A DNA stretch of 39,965 nt. Origin: a virus. The stretch's first letter is position 1. Each line of letters starts with the position of its first letter. Under the pieces are notes generated by a model, which was not told the origin of the DNA, ran no database searches, and worked only from the letters and a program-made list of their open reading frames with translations. The DNA lies in the IMG/VR virus record IMGVR_UViG_3300032893_000146, positions 1 through 39,965 of that record. One strand, given 5' to 3'. Made by a program: the position numbers and the translations under genes. Below, piece after piece: positions 12,469-20,220 of this stretch.

Positions 12469-15249
12469 TTACGCGATTAAAGTTCCGCAGAAAAATGTCT
12501 GTGCTGATGCTGCGCCGAGGATGTCATCAGTATCACCACCTTCACCCGTTACCGCAATCGTTACATGGGCTGTATCTGTTGCAGTCATGCTTACTAAAGC
12601 GCTTATGTCTACGGATTCGTCTTGCGATCCTGCGGCTTTGATAAACGTCTTAGTGTATGTCCTGCCAGTTGCTACAATCGAGATAACGAACGTAGTAGCA
12701 ATGGTTGTTCCCGTCACAGTCACTTGAGATCTCAAGTCGTAAATACCTGTGACAGGAGCTGTAAACACCCCTGAAGTTGTGGCGTTTGATCCTTTATCAA
12801 AATCTGAGGTCAATGTTGCGCCAGTTCCTAAAGTGTAGGCAGTTCCAGTACCTGTTACGTTAGTTTGAGTTGAAGCAAGACGCAAGAAGAAGCATGGATT
12901 AGTCGTTTTGGATACAGTGCCGACCATTGTTATTCCAGCAGTTCCAGAATTTATCGTTGTTCCTGCCGCCCCACTTGTTGAGCCGATTACTACAACGTGC
13001 GCGGCAGCCCCATCAGCAATATTTACTGTTCCAGCTCTTGTAGCCCCTGTAGAAAGCACTTTAAATGCTTGTGTTCCTGCCGTAGCTGCACCGCCCATAA
13101 TATTAAGAGTTGTGCTAGCTCCTGGAGTTGTGCCGCTCAAGAGATTTACAGTTTGTGCCGCTGTACAAGAGGTTCCCGAAGCGATATTTAGCGTCTGGGC
13201 AGTTCCTGCAACACCATTCATTAGATCGACCGCGGCTAATCCGGCAGTGGAATTTGCAATGCTTATTTTAGCAGTTTGCGCCGCAGCTCCAATTGTTATG
13301 GTTGCTCCTGCAGCCCCTTGAATGTTTGTGGCTGTTCCGGAAGCAACTGTGATTGTTCCGGCTGAAGTCGACCCGATTGATACTATGTGGGCGCAAGCTC
13401 CAGTACCGATTTTAACGGTTCCTGCTGTTGTCGCTGCTGTATCACCAAAAATATTCGCTGATAGGGTTCCTCCAGTTGCGTTACCATTAAATAGATCAAA
13501 TTTAAGGGTTCCAGAAGAAGGCGCTCCGCTGAATAGGCTGATAGTATCTGTGGCTCCTGCAATAGTTCCATTAAATACTTGGAAGTTTTGCGATCCTGTA
13601 GTGTTATTACCGCCGAGGATTTGAACCGCTTGCGTTCCTGCCGATGCAACACCAGCCATAATAGCTAATGTTTGGCTGGCTCCCGGAGTAGCTCCATTGA
13701 GGATATTAACTGTGCTTGCTTGGGAGGCAGACGCTCCAGACGCAATTGATATAGTTTGTGATGTAGTGTTTGTGCCATTTCCAATCGTGATTTGGTTTCC
13801 AGAAACTCCATTACCGATAGCTATCGTTTTTACCCCGCCACCGGTGCCTCCAATATTAATAGCAATTGGCTGTGATCCAGTTCCCAAATTGAATGTTGAG
13901 GTTCCTGTAGCAACGTTACCAGTCATGATATTCATGGTTTGGGCAACTGCAGCACTTGTAACACCGCTCATGATGCTTAAAGTTTGTGCTGCTCCTGGAG
14001 TTGCTCCATCTAAAATATGCACTGTTTGCGCTGCTGAACATGAAGCACCGGATGCTATATTAAGAACTTGCGCCCCAGCTGCAACACCGTTCATAAGGTC
14101 AACTGCTGTCATAGCTGCGGTAGAATCTGCTATAGAAATTTTTCCTGTTTGAGCTGCTGCTCCAATCGTGATTACCTGAGCGGCATTACCGCCAAGACCT
14201 ATACCTATTGTGCTGGCAGATCCACCAATAATCGTTACGTTACCGCCGCTTGAACTTCCAATGTTTGTTACATGGGCGCAGGCTCCAGTCCCTATATTAG
14301 TCGTTCCTGGTGTTGTGGCTGCTGAAGAACCAAAAATATTACATGCTAAAGTTCCGCCAACCGCATTTCCATTGAGAATATTAATTGTATTATCACCGTT
14401 GACTGGTCCAGAGCATAAATTAAAGACGTTTTCGACTGTGTTTACGCCTTCCATTATATTGACAGTGGCTCCGGCGGTTGTTACGTTGGCAATGGAAACT
14501 GTTGTCGATCCTGTGCCATTAGCAATTAAAACACTATTAGACGCTCCTGAAGAGGATCCAACAGTAATTGCTCCTGTTTGTGCAGTGCCTCCGATCAATG
14601 TTGTTCCTGTTGTTTGTCCTTTTGAAAGCCACGCCGTACTTGTCGCAGCGCCTTGTTGCACAAAGTTATTGGTACCAACCGATAGTGTTAATCCGCTAGC
14701 TCCTGTAGTATTGCCAAAAGTACTTGTAGAAGCTCCAGTTGTCGCAAGGGTTGTTGCTCCTGTAGAGGTCAATGTGTCAGTTGTCAGCCCTCCTGTTACT
14801 GTTAGCCCTCCTGAAATGGTTATTCCTGCAAGAAGCGTTAAAAGCCCACTTACGGTCATTGCCCCAGGGGTAATAATATTTGGTGCTAGGCCTATATTTA
14901 ATTCATGAGCACCAGCATTTGAAACAATCGAGACTTGATTGGCTGTCCCAACTAAAGCGATATTCCCTCCTCCCGGTGTGACTGTGGTCGTTCCATCGCT
15001 AAGGCTATTAAGTGCTCCAGAGGCTGCGCTAGCCAGTGTCCAATTCGGAAGTCCAGAGCTATTTCCGCCCTGAAAATACATGTTTCCAGATCCGCCTTGT
15101 GCTATATCGGATAACCAAAAATATCCTGATGCGTATTGACTATCTGTTGAATTAGATGGATTCCTGCCGGCAATAATCATCGGCATCACTTGTCCTCCTT
15201 GAGGAGCATCACCATAGGTGAAAGAACATGGAATAAATGGGCTGGTCAT
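12469..15249 (-). CDS. Giant fibre or spike protein with solenoid repeats and C1q-like tip
   Basis: A 926-aa protein, the largest in the window. After an N-terminal domain (FTYGDAPQGGQVMPMIIAGR ... DSQYASGYFWLSDIAQGG), residues of about 100-780 are Gly/Thr/Ala/Ile repeats such as QTVNILSG, TLNIMSG and TNIGTG, each about 10-15 residues, expected to form a beta solenoid. A large internal duplication is clear: ITIGAAAQTGKISIADSTAA and ITIGAAAQTAKISIANSTAG begin two long matching blocks. The last 130 residues (SDFDKGSNATTSGVFTAPVT, GIYDLRSQVTVTG) have the C1q/TNF-like jelly-roll pattern, a likely receptor-binding tip. AAGAGG precedes the start. The repeat region is prone to length change. Confidence 0.8.
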   Translation of the reverse strand: MTSPFIPCSFTYGDAPQGGQVMPMIIAGRNPSNSTDSQYASGYFWLSDIAQGGSGNMYFQGGNSSGLPNWTLASAASGALNSLSDGTTTVTPGGGNIALVGTANQVSIVSNAGAHELNIGLAPNIITPGAMTVSGLLTLLAGITISGGLTVTGGLTTDTLTSTGATTLATTGASTSTFGNTTGASGLTLSVGTNNFVQQGAATSTAWLSKGQTTGTTLIGGTAQTGAITVGSSSGASNSVLIANGTGSTTVSIANVTTAGATVNIMEGVNTVENVFNLCSGPVNGDNTINILNGNAVGGTLACNIFGSSAATTPGTTNIGTGACAHVTNIGSSSGGNVTIIGGSASTIGIGLGGNAAQVITIGAAAQTGKISIADSTAAMTAVDLMNGVAAGAQVLNIASGASCSAAQTVHILDGATPGAAQTLSIMSGVTSAAVAQTMNIMTGNVATGTSTFNLGTGSQPIAINIGGTGGGVKTIAIGNGVSGNQITIGNGTNTTSQTISIASGASASQASTVNILNGATPGASQTLAIMAGVASAGTQAVQILGGNNTTGSQNFQVFNGTIAGATDTISLFSGAPSSGTLKFDLFNGNATGGTLSANIFGDTAATTAGTVKIGTGACAHIVSIGSTSAGTITVASGTATNIQGAAGATITIGAAAQTAKISIANSTAGLAAVDLMNGVAGTAQTLNIASGTSCTAAQTVNLLSGTTPGASTTLNIMGGAATAGTQAFKVLSTGATRAGTVNIADGAAAHVVVIGSTSGAAGTTINSGTAGITMVGTVSKTTNPCFFLRLASTQTNVTGTGTAYTLGTGATLTSDFDKGSNATTSGVFTAPVTGIYDLRSQVTVTGTTIATTFVISIVATGRTYTKTFIKAAGSQDESVDISALVSMTATDTAHVTIAVTGEGGDTDDILGAASAQTFFCGTLIA

Positions 15250-15345
15250 ATAAAACCTCTTGTTAAGTTAACCGAACCATGGCATATGTAAAAATAAATT
15301 TAAAATAGTGCGATTCACAATGATTCATTAGGATTAACAACCGTG

Positions 15346-15552
15346 ATGGAACCAGAATTCTTGACGATAAAAGAGGTCGCCTGTATATTTTCAGTGCATT
15401 CGAATACTATTCGAAGAGCGCTAAAACAGGGATTTTTGATAGCTGTTAGAGTGGGAAATGGGCCTAAAAGCCCTTACAGGATATCTAAAAAAAGTATTGA
15501 AGCTATACATATAAGCATAATAAAAGACTTGGCTTCGAAGGCGAAAAAATGA
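15346..15552 (+). CDS. Excisionase-like helix-turn-helix protein
   Basis: A 68-aa protein with a MerR/excisionase-type winged helix: PEFLTIKEVACIFSVHSNTI then RRALKQGFLIAVRVGNG and YRISKKSIEAI, the usual order of helix-turn-helix, wing and closing helix. ATG at 15346 is used; GTG at 15343 is also possible, both after AGGA. It is on the plus strand inside the minus-strand late region and opens a three-gene cassette, so it probably regulates that cassette or acts in excision. It overlaps the next gene by four bases. Confidence 0.75.
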   Translation: MEPEFLTIKEVACIFSVHSNTIRRALKQGFLIAVRVGNGPKSPYRISKKSIEAIHISIIKDLASKAKK

Positions 15553-15902
15553 AGGCACTTGGTGATATTTTTCACGCTCTTATTCCTTTTATAATTTTTA
15601 TAGGATTTGTTTATTTTATTATTTTTCAAGAAAAAGAGCTTAAACCATCATTTAAGAATTTGTTTTACGAGGCAAAAGAAATGTCTGAGAAAAGTGTCGA
15701 TTTCCAATTGAACCAATTAGAGATACTTGAAGATTTAGAAAAACACATATCATCGTTAAAAATTGGAAAATATGACAAAGAAAAAATAATTTCAGCAGTA
15801 CAGGCTCGGAAACATATGGCCTCTATGGAATTGACAGAATTACTTGGTAAAGAAGCATTAGAAAAAATAAGAGAGGGAAAACATGAGAGCAAGCACTTAT
15901 GA
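15549..15902 (+). CDS. Membrane-anchored coiled-coil protein
   Basis: A 117-aa protein with one membrane segment at about residues 8-26 (FHALIPFIIFIGFVYFIIF) followed by a charged helical region (EAKEMSEKSVDFQLNQLEIL and onward) and a basic end. The N-terminus is short, so the helical part is probably cytoplasmic. It is the middle gene of the plus-strand cassette and overlaps both neighbours (4 and 20 bases). It could be a superinfection or defence-type membrane protein, but nothing specific is seen. Confidence 0.7.
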   Translation: MKALGDIFHALIPFIIFIGFVYFIIFQEKELKPSFKNLFYEAKEMSEKSVDFQLNQLEILEDLEKHISSLKIGKYDKEKIISAVQARKHMASMELTELLGKEALEKIREGKHESKHL

Positions 15903-16308
15903 AACAGATTTTTTCCAATGGACTAAAGATCAAGCTTCTATGCTTAGAGTAAAAAAATTCGAAGATGTAGATATCGAGAATCTTATTGAGGAGATTGAAA
16001 CTTTGGGAAGAACTGAAAAGCGAGCCTTAATAAGCCATCTAAGAATTCTTTTGCAGCATATGTTAAAAATGCATTATCAGCCTATGCTTAAAACAAAATC
16101 CTGGGAAATCACTATTCGAAATAGCAAAAAAGAGTTTATGGAAAGACTAGAAGAAAATCCGAGCCTAAAACCCGATCTTACTGAAATTCTTCATGCTACT
16201 TATAAAGGTGCTGTTCGAGATGCATGCCTAGAAACATTTATGGATGAAAGAGAATTTCCTAAAGAATGTCCCTGGCCGATTGAGGAAATATTAAAATCAG
16301 ATGAATAA
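15883..16308 (+). CDS. DUF29-family protein
   Basis: A 141-aa protein of the DUF29 family, recognised by the opening YETDFFQWTKDQASMLR, then DVDIENLIEEIETLGRTEKR, LLQHMLKMHYQPMLKTKSWE, and near the end DACLETFMDEREFPKECPWP. Length is typical. DUF29 proteins are common in bacterial chromosomes and mobile DNA. Their biochemical role is unknown, although they are helical and probably bind partners. GAGGGA precedes the ATG. It ends the plus-strand cassette; the next minus-strand gene stops one base further on. Confidence 0.88.
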   Translation: MRASTYETDFFQWTKDQASMLRVKKFEDVDIENLIEEIETLGRTEKRALISHLRILLQHMLKMHYQPMLKTKSWEITIRNSKKEFMERLEENPSLKPDLTEILHATYKGAVRDACLETFMDEREFPKECPWPIEEILKSDE

Positions 16309-16309
16309 T

Positions 16310-16408
16310 TTATTTCTTTTTCTTATGTTTAGCGGCCAGAAAAGCGATAGTTTTAGCTAGATCTTTTAGCTTTTCTTCTTTCTTGTTCTCTTCTTTTTTT
16401 GGCTTCAT
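16310..16408 (-). CDS. Lysine-rich micro-protein
   Basis: A 32-aa frame starting MKPKKEENKKEEKLKDLAKT with a short hydrophobic turn (IAFLAA) and ending HKKKK. TAGGAG lies seven bases before the ATG. It overlaps the end of the 461-aa gene by 56 bases and is convergent with the DUF29 gene. One of the basic micro-proteins in the late operon; it might bind DNA in the capsid. Confidence 0.5.
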   Translation of the reverse strand: MKPKKEENKKEEKLKDLAKTIAFLAAKHKKKK

Positions 16409-17738
16409 GGGGAACTCCTAAAATGTCAAATAGAGTGTTGTATTTCCTAACATATTCTTTGCCTTTGCCCCCATATTGCGCTTGAAGCTCTTTTATTAGC
16501 TTCGACATACCTGCGCCGTAAGATTGATCCCCTTCGTACCACATCCCATACATGTTTTTTCCTGTGGTTTTTGCTCGGTGGAGGCGATTTTTCAGATCTT
16601 CAGCAAACTCTTGAGGGATGTTCTTATATACATAGGCGGCTCCGCCATGGGGCCTAAAAAGCAACTCATTTGCCTCCTCATCATATCCGGCATAGTTCAT
16701 CATTCTAGACTTATATTGATCTGGGATGGCTTTAAAAAGGCTGTCATATAGATCGGCTATATCTTCGGGCTCTGCTTCAAGATCTTCTTCATCTACTTGA
16801 TGCACCTTTCCATCAATGTCTACAAGAGCTTTTCCATTACGGATCTCTTTCACTTCGCCTATACCTTGAGGCGATGAAACAAGAGATTTTTTCTCGATGG
16901 GTTTGGTTTCTGGTTTTGGTTCCTCAATTAAAGTAGGAGATTCCAATATAGGTTGAGCTTCTGGGATTGCGTTCTCAAGCGTTTTGATAGGCTCTTTTGC
17001 CATATCTTGAATTGATTGGGCATAATCTGTAATTAGTCCTTCAATCCCTCCTTCGCTCTTTTCTAGAGCTTTCCACTGATCTTTTGGCATGAACTGCTTT
17101 ACTACTCCGGCAATATCTTTAGGGTTCATTCCTTTCTCAAGCATATTCTTAACGCTAGCTTCTTGACCTATGCCTTTCAAAATATCAACACTTTTTTTAA
17201 TATCTCTTTGAGGAATAACGGGTTGCGTTAAATTGGGTGCTTGTGGTATACTAGGTGCAACTTCAGAAATAGGAGGTTGTTGTGCAGAAGTTTGGCTATT
17301 TATTCCTGGGGGCATTCCTTGCATGGGCCCCGATGCAATACCGTTTTGATTCTTATCATTCGGAGTGGACTGGATATTGGGGAGAAGAGATTGGGAAACG
17401 CCTTGTTGCAGAGAACCAGGTAGAGCTCTGGAGATCGCATTACGAACAACTCCACCGAGAATTGGAGCGGCGACAGCAGCTCCTACTGCCTTAAGCCCAA
17501 ATTTAGTTCTTTCTGCATCTGCTCGTCTATTGGCAGCATGTCTTTCGCTTTCTGACATACCACGTCTATCTTCTTTATCGAAGGATTTAGAGAGAAAGCC
17601 GATGATTTGTTGAGCAGGGTATCCAAAACGCCTAGCTTTGCTTATGGGCTTAGAAATCTGTGGGATGGCTTTAGAAAGAAAATCCAGAATTTGATCTGGG
17701 GAATACCCAGATTCCAAAGCTTCATAAAATGAATTCAC
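16353..17738 (-). CDS. Internal virion or ejection protein with KTSC domain
   Basis: A 461-aa protein. Residues 5-23 and 35-51 are two similar helical units (GYSPDQILDFLSK and GYPAQQIIGFLSK), with a third variant near 198-216. Residues 84-100 (AVGAAVAAPILGGVV) are hydrophobic and could insert into a membrane. The middle is Gln/Pro-rich. Residues 289-320 look like a small beta barrel (GIGEVKEIRNGKALVDIDGK), and about 349-412 match the KTSC domain (YDEEANELLFRPHGGAAYVY, ending in SYG). Position between hub and fibre genes fits a protein carried in the head and ejected with DNA, as P22 gp16 or gp20. It overlaps the 435-aa gene by four bases. Confidence 0.65.
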   Translation of the reverse strand: MNSFYEALESGYSPDQILDFLSKAIPQISKPISKARRFGYPAQQIIGFLSKSFDKEDRRGMSESERHAANRRADAERTKFGLKAVGAAVAAPILGGVVRNAISRALPGSLQQGVSQSLLPNIQSTPNDKNQNGIASGPMQGMPPGINSQTSAQQPPISEVAPSIPQAPNLTQPVIPQRDIKKSVDILKGIGQEASVKNMLEKGMNPKDIAGVVKQFMPKDQWKALEKSEGGIEGLITDYAQSIQDMAKEPIKTLENAIPEAQPILESPTLIEEPKPETKPIEKKSLVSSPQGIGEVKEIRNGKALVDIDGKVHQVDEEDLEAEPEDIADLYDSLFKAIPDQYKSRMMNYAGYDEEANELLFRPHGGAAYVYKNIPQEFAEDLKNRLHRAKTTGKNMYGMWYEGDQSYGAGMSKLIKELQAQYGGKGKEYVRKYNTLFDILGVPHEAKKRREQERRKAKRSS

Positions 17739-19042
17739 TTCGAACCTCTATAATAGTCTATGACCCTATCAAAATCTCTGAAGATATCACCTAATGATTG
17801 TCGAGGAGGTTGTGTTTCAAATTCGACTAATTCTGTAGATTGAAATGGCTCAAGTTTTAATCCCATTTCCATCGCTTGTCGAATTGCGGGTTGCATTTGT
17901 CTCCAATCATAGTCTTTTTCTCTTGTCAATTTATCTCTAAGACCTAAAAGAGAAGTGTTTTTATCTACATTTTTAAGGAAAAAATCTGCTAGTCTATTTT
18001 GCATGCTTTTCATTTCTTCAGGGGCTCTTTCTCTAGCCTCTTCATAAGAAACAAATGGCGTTGTCTCTTTCACTTTATGAGGCACTCCAGGAATTGATAT
18101 ATTTTTCTCCATAGGAAAGACTCCTTTAGGAAATGATTGAATTGCTTTCTCATGCTTTGGAGTAAGTGGATGAATGAGCTCGGAAATTTCCGTAGGAGAC
18201 ACATAATTATCAGCCAAAAGCTGGCGAGTCTCTTGTTCTAGTCCTTTAGAAACCATATCTTGAACATTGGGTTCTATTCTTTTTAAAGCCTCTGCCCTAT
18301 TTCTACCTAAAAGACCGGATCCCAACCCAGGAATAAACGCTTGCAAGATTTTTTTATCATTAGATTTAACCTCATCATACGCTCTTTTAGTCTTTAAAGC
18401 CCATTGCGTAGGATTTGTAGGATCAAATCTAGCTCCTGTTTCCATAAATCTTGGCAATTCCGCTGGTGTAATTCCGGCCTTTATCCCTAAATCTTCTAAT
18501 GCTGACCTCTGTTCGTTTGCGATATTATTTTGATTTTGAAGTTGTGCTTGTCTTGTTTGAAACGCGTTTGGATCATTAAGAGAATGCGCGTATCGTTCTG
18601 ATTCGGCATTAATCTCATCTGCTGTCATTATTCTAAAAGGATTTGGGGCCACAAAACTAGGTTGTTGCGGCTGCTCTTTTGAAGGCTGTTGCGTTTGTTC
18701 TCTTCCTCCTGGTTGTCCAAGACCTTGAGGCTGTCCTATTCCCTGCTGCCCTGGGAAAGCTCCTTTAACTCGTGATGACTGAAGAGCGGTTTGAAGTAAT
18801 GGGCCCAAAGATCTTTCTAGTGCAGGGTTTTGGGCTCCAGCTTTAGCAAACGCCATTGCAATTTTGAAAGGATCTCCTTCGGCTCCGGCGATGTCCTTCT
18901 CAGCCTGTCCAAGGGCATTTAAACCAAGTTGCCTCTCATATCCTCTCTGAATTTGTCCGGGCATTTGTTGAGCCATGATGTCGCCGATTTGCTGGCCAAT
19001 CACATCAAGAGGCGACCTCGCGGAGGGGAGTATAGTTGTCAT
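17735..19042 (-). CDS. Internal virion or ejection-type protein
   Basis: A 435-aa protein with an N-terminal helical part (LDVIGQQIGDIMAQQMPGQI), a Gln/Pro/Gly-rich linker at about 90-130 (GIGQPQGLGQPGG) and a helical C-terminal half. Long, Gln-rich, helical proteins between the hub and fibre genes of podoviruses are often ejected into the host cell with the genome. No enzyme motif was found. It is coupled to the KTSC protein by ATGA overlap and lies 12 bases from the gene upstream. Confidence 0.6.
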   Translation of the reverse strand: MTTILPSARSPLDVIGQQIGDIMAQQMPGQIQRGYERQLGLNALGQAEKDIAGAEGDPFKIAMAFAKAGAQNPALERSLGPLLQTALQSSRVKGAFPGQQGIGQPQGLGQPGGREQTQQPSKEQPQQPSFVAPNPFRIMTADEINAESERYAHSLNDPNAFQTRQAQLQNQNNIANEQRSALEDLGIKAGITPAELPRFMETGARFDPTNPTQWALKTKRAYDEVKSNDKKILQAFIPGLGSGLLGRNRAEALKRIEPNVQDMVSKGLEQETRQLLADNYVSPTEISELIHPLTPKHEKAIQSFPKGVFPMEKNISIPGVPHKVKETTPFVSYEEARERAPEEMKSMQNRLADFFLKNVDKNTSLLGLRDKLTREKDYDWRQMQPAIRQAMEMGLKLEPFQSTELVEFETQPPRQSLGDIFRDFDRVIDYYRGSK

Positions 19043-19054
19043 GGGTCATTCTCC

Positions 19055-19663
19055 TTAAATTGTTGAGGGGTTTTGGCCAGCAAATCTTTGACCAACTTGT
19101 TGACCGTAACCTGACATGAACGATCCACCAAGAGAACCTAAAGCAGATCCCAAAAGACCTCCTGAAGCAGGCAAATACTGATTATTTACAGGTTGACCCA
19201 AGGCCTGATTTCTTAAGCTCATTAAGTTTTGGAATGGCTGTTGAGCATATCCTAAAAGCTGTGGTATTGCTTGTTGCTGCATTCCACCGCGTAAAGCAGC
19301 TATGTTTGTACTTAAATTACTGCCCTCTCTCGCTAGTTGGTTTCTAAATGCGGTTGATCCTGTTGATCCTCCGGAGCCCATTGAAGCAAATCTATTTGCT
19401 AATTCAGGAACAGTTTGCTCTTGGAATTGCCTTTGAAGAGGAGCCTCAAAGGATTTAAAGAATTCTGGATCATTAAACATCGACATTAACCAATCGAGAC
19501 CCTGAGCATATCCTGGCTGGTTCTGGATGTTCTCTATGCCTCCTCCGCCTTGCTTTATTTGACTAATAGTATTTAAAATATCCTGTATTCCACCTCTTTG
19601 GCCTTTGCTAAAACTAGAACTCTGTTTTGCCGGGCTTCCAAATAAAGCTTCAAAAAATCCCAT
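19055..19663 (-). CDS. Gly/Gln-rich internal virion protein
   Basis: A 202-aa protein starting MGFFEALFGSPAKQSSSF. The ATG at 19663 was chosen over 19669 because AAGGAG lies seven bases before the former but only one base before the latter. The sequence is rich in Gly, Gln, Ser and Asn, with a helical core (LDWLMSMFNDPEFFKSFEAP) and a Gly-rich end (GGLLGSALGSLGGSFMSGYG) that could contact membrane. It is probably one of the ejected proteins with the two genes after it. Confidence 0.6.
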   Translation of the reverse strand: MGFFEALFGSPAKQSSSFSKGQRGGIQDILNTISQIKQGGGGIENIQNQPGYAQGLDWLMSMFNDPEFFKSFEAPLQRQFQEQTVPELANRFASMGSGGSTGSTAFRNQLAREGSNLSTNIAALRGGMQQQAIPQLLGYAQQPFQNLMSLRNQALGQPVNNQYLPASGGLLGSALGSLGGSFMSGYGQQVGQRFAGQNPSTI

Positions 19664-19710
19664 TGTCATGCTCCTTTTTCATTTTCATAATCTATAGCAT
19701 AATAATTATT

Positions 19711-20220
19711 TTAGGCGCCATTCCTTATATAGTCGATTATTATGAAGCCTGTATATCCTGTGCCAAGAGCGGTAGTCGTCAAAGTGATATCCAGATCAGA
19801 CATAGTAAAAGTCACCTTAGCGTTTCCTTGTGAATAAAAAGAGAAAAAATCTCCGTCTCCTGCGCCAGTCGCCGAAGGGGGCTTGCTCGCGCTTCCCCAT
19901 ACATTAAAAACTACAAAATGAGGATCTATGTTAGGAGGCACAGGAAGCGTTATCGTTCCGTTTGCTGGATAACTTACGATTCTAGACAAAAACTGATATC
20001 CATTTCGTGTTATCTTAGGATCATCATAAAAGATTTTGTTTCCATTTAAAGTCTCCGCAGACTGTAAATACACTCCTATTTTCTTATCGTTAATGACATC
20101 TGAAAAGTCACAGAGCGTATCGACCAGAAAAACATCTAGCCGGTCCTCTTCTTCAGGAATGTTAAACGTTGAGGGAAGAAAAGGCGTAAATATTTCCTGT
20201 GGATTAGAAGGAACGGTCAT
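19711..20220 (-). CDS. Tail structural protein (169 aa)
   Basis: A 169-aa beta-rich protein directly after the gp10-like hub gene (four-base overlap). Segments such as GYQFLSRIVSYPANGTITLP and VTFTMSDLDITLTTTALGTG suggest a compact sandwich ending IIIDYIRNG. The position suits a tail needle partner, plug or decoration. No membrane segment or signal peptide. I do not recognise a specific family. Confidence 0.65.
   Translation of the reverse strand: MTVPSNPQEIFTPFLPSTFNIPEEEDRLDVFLVDTLCDFSDVINDKKIGVYLQSAETLNGNKIFYDDPKITRNGYQFLSRIVSYPANGTITLPVPPNIDPHFVVFNVWGSASKPPSATGAGDGDFFSFYSQGNAKVTFTMSDLDITLTTTALGTGYTGFIIIDYIRNGA

Noticed and set aside
12908-14908. Several long plus-strand open frames (137, 151 and 232 residues) opposite the giant fibre gene
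   Set aside because: They are mirror translations of the Gly/Thr/Ala repeat coding sequence, Val/Pro/Ala-rich without ribosome sites, and oppose a far better gene.
7200-15249. Possible CRISPR-like or tandem DNA repeats
   Set aside because: The repeats are in-frame protein repeats of fibre genes without constant repeat-spacer spacing.
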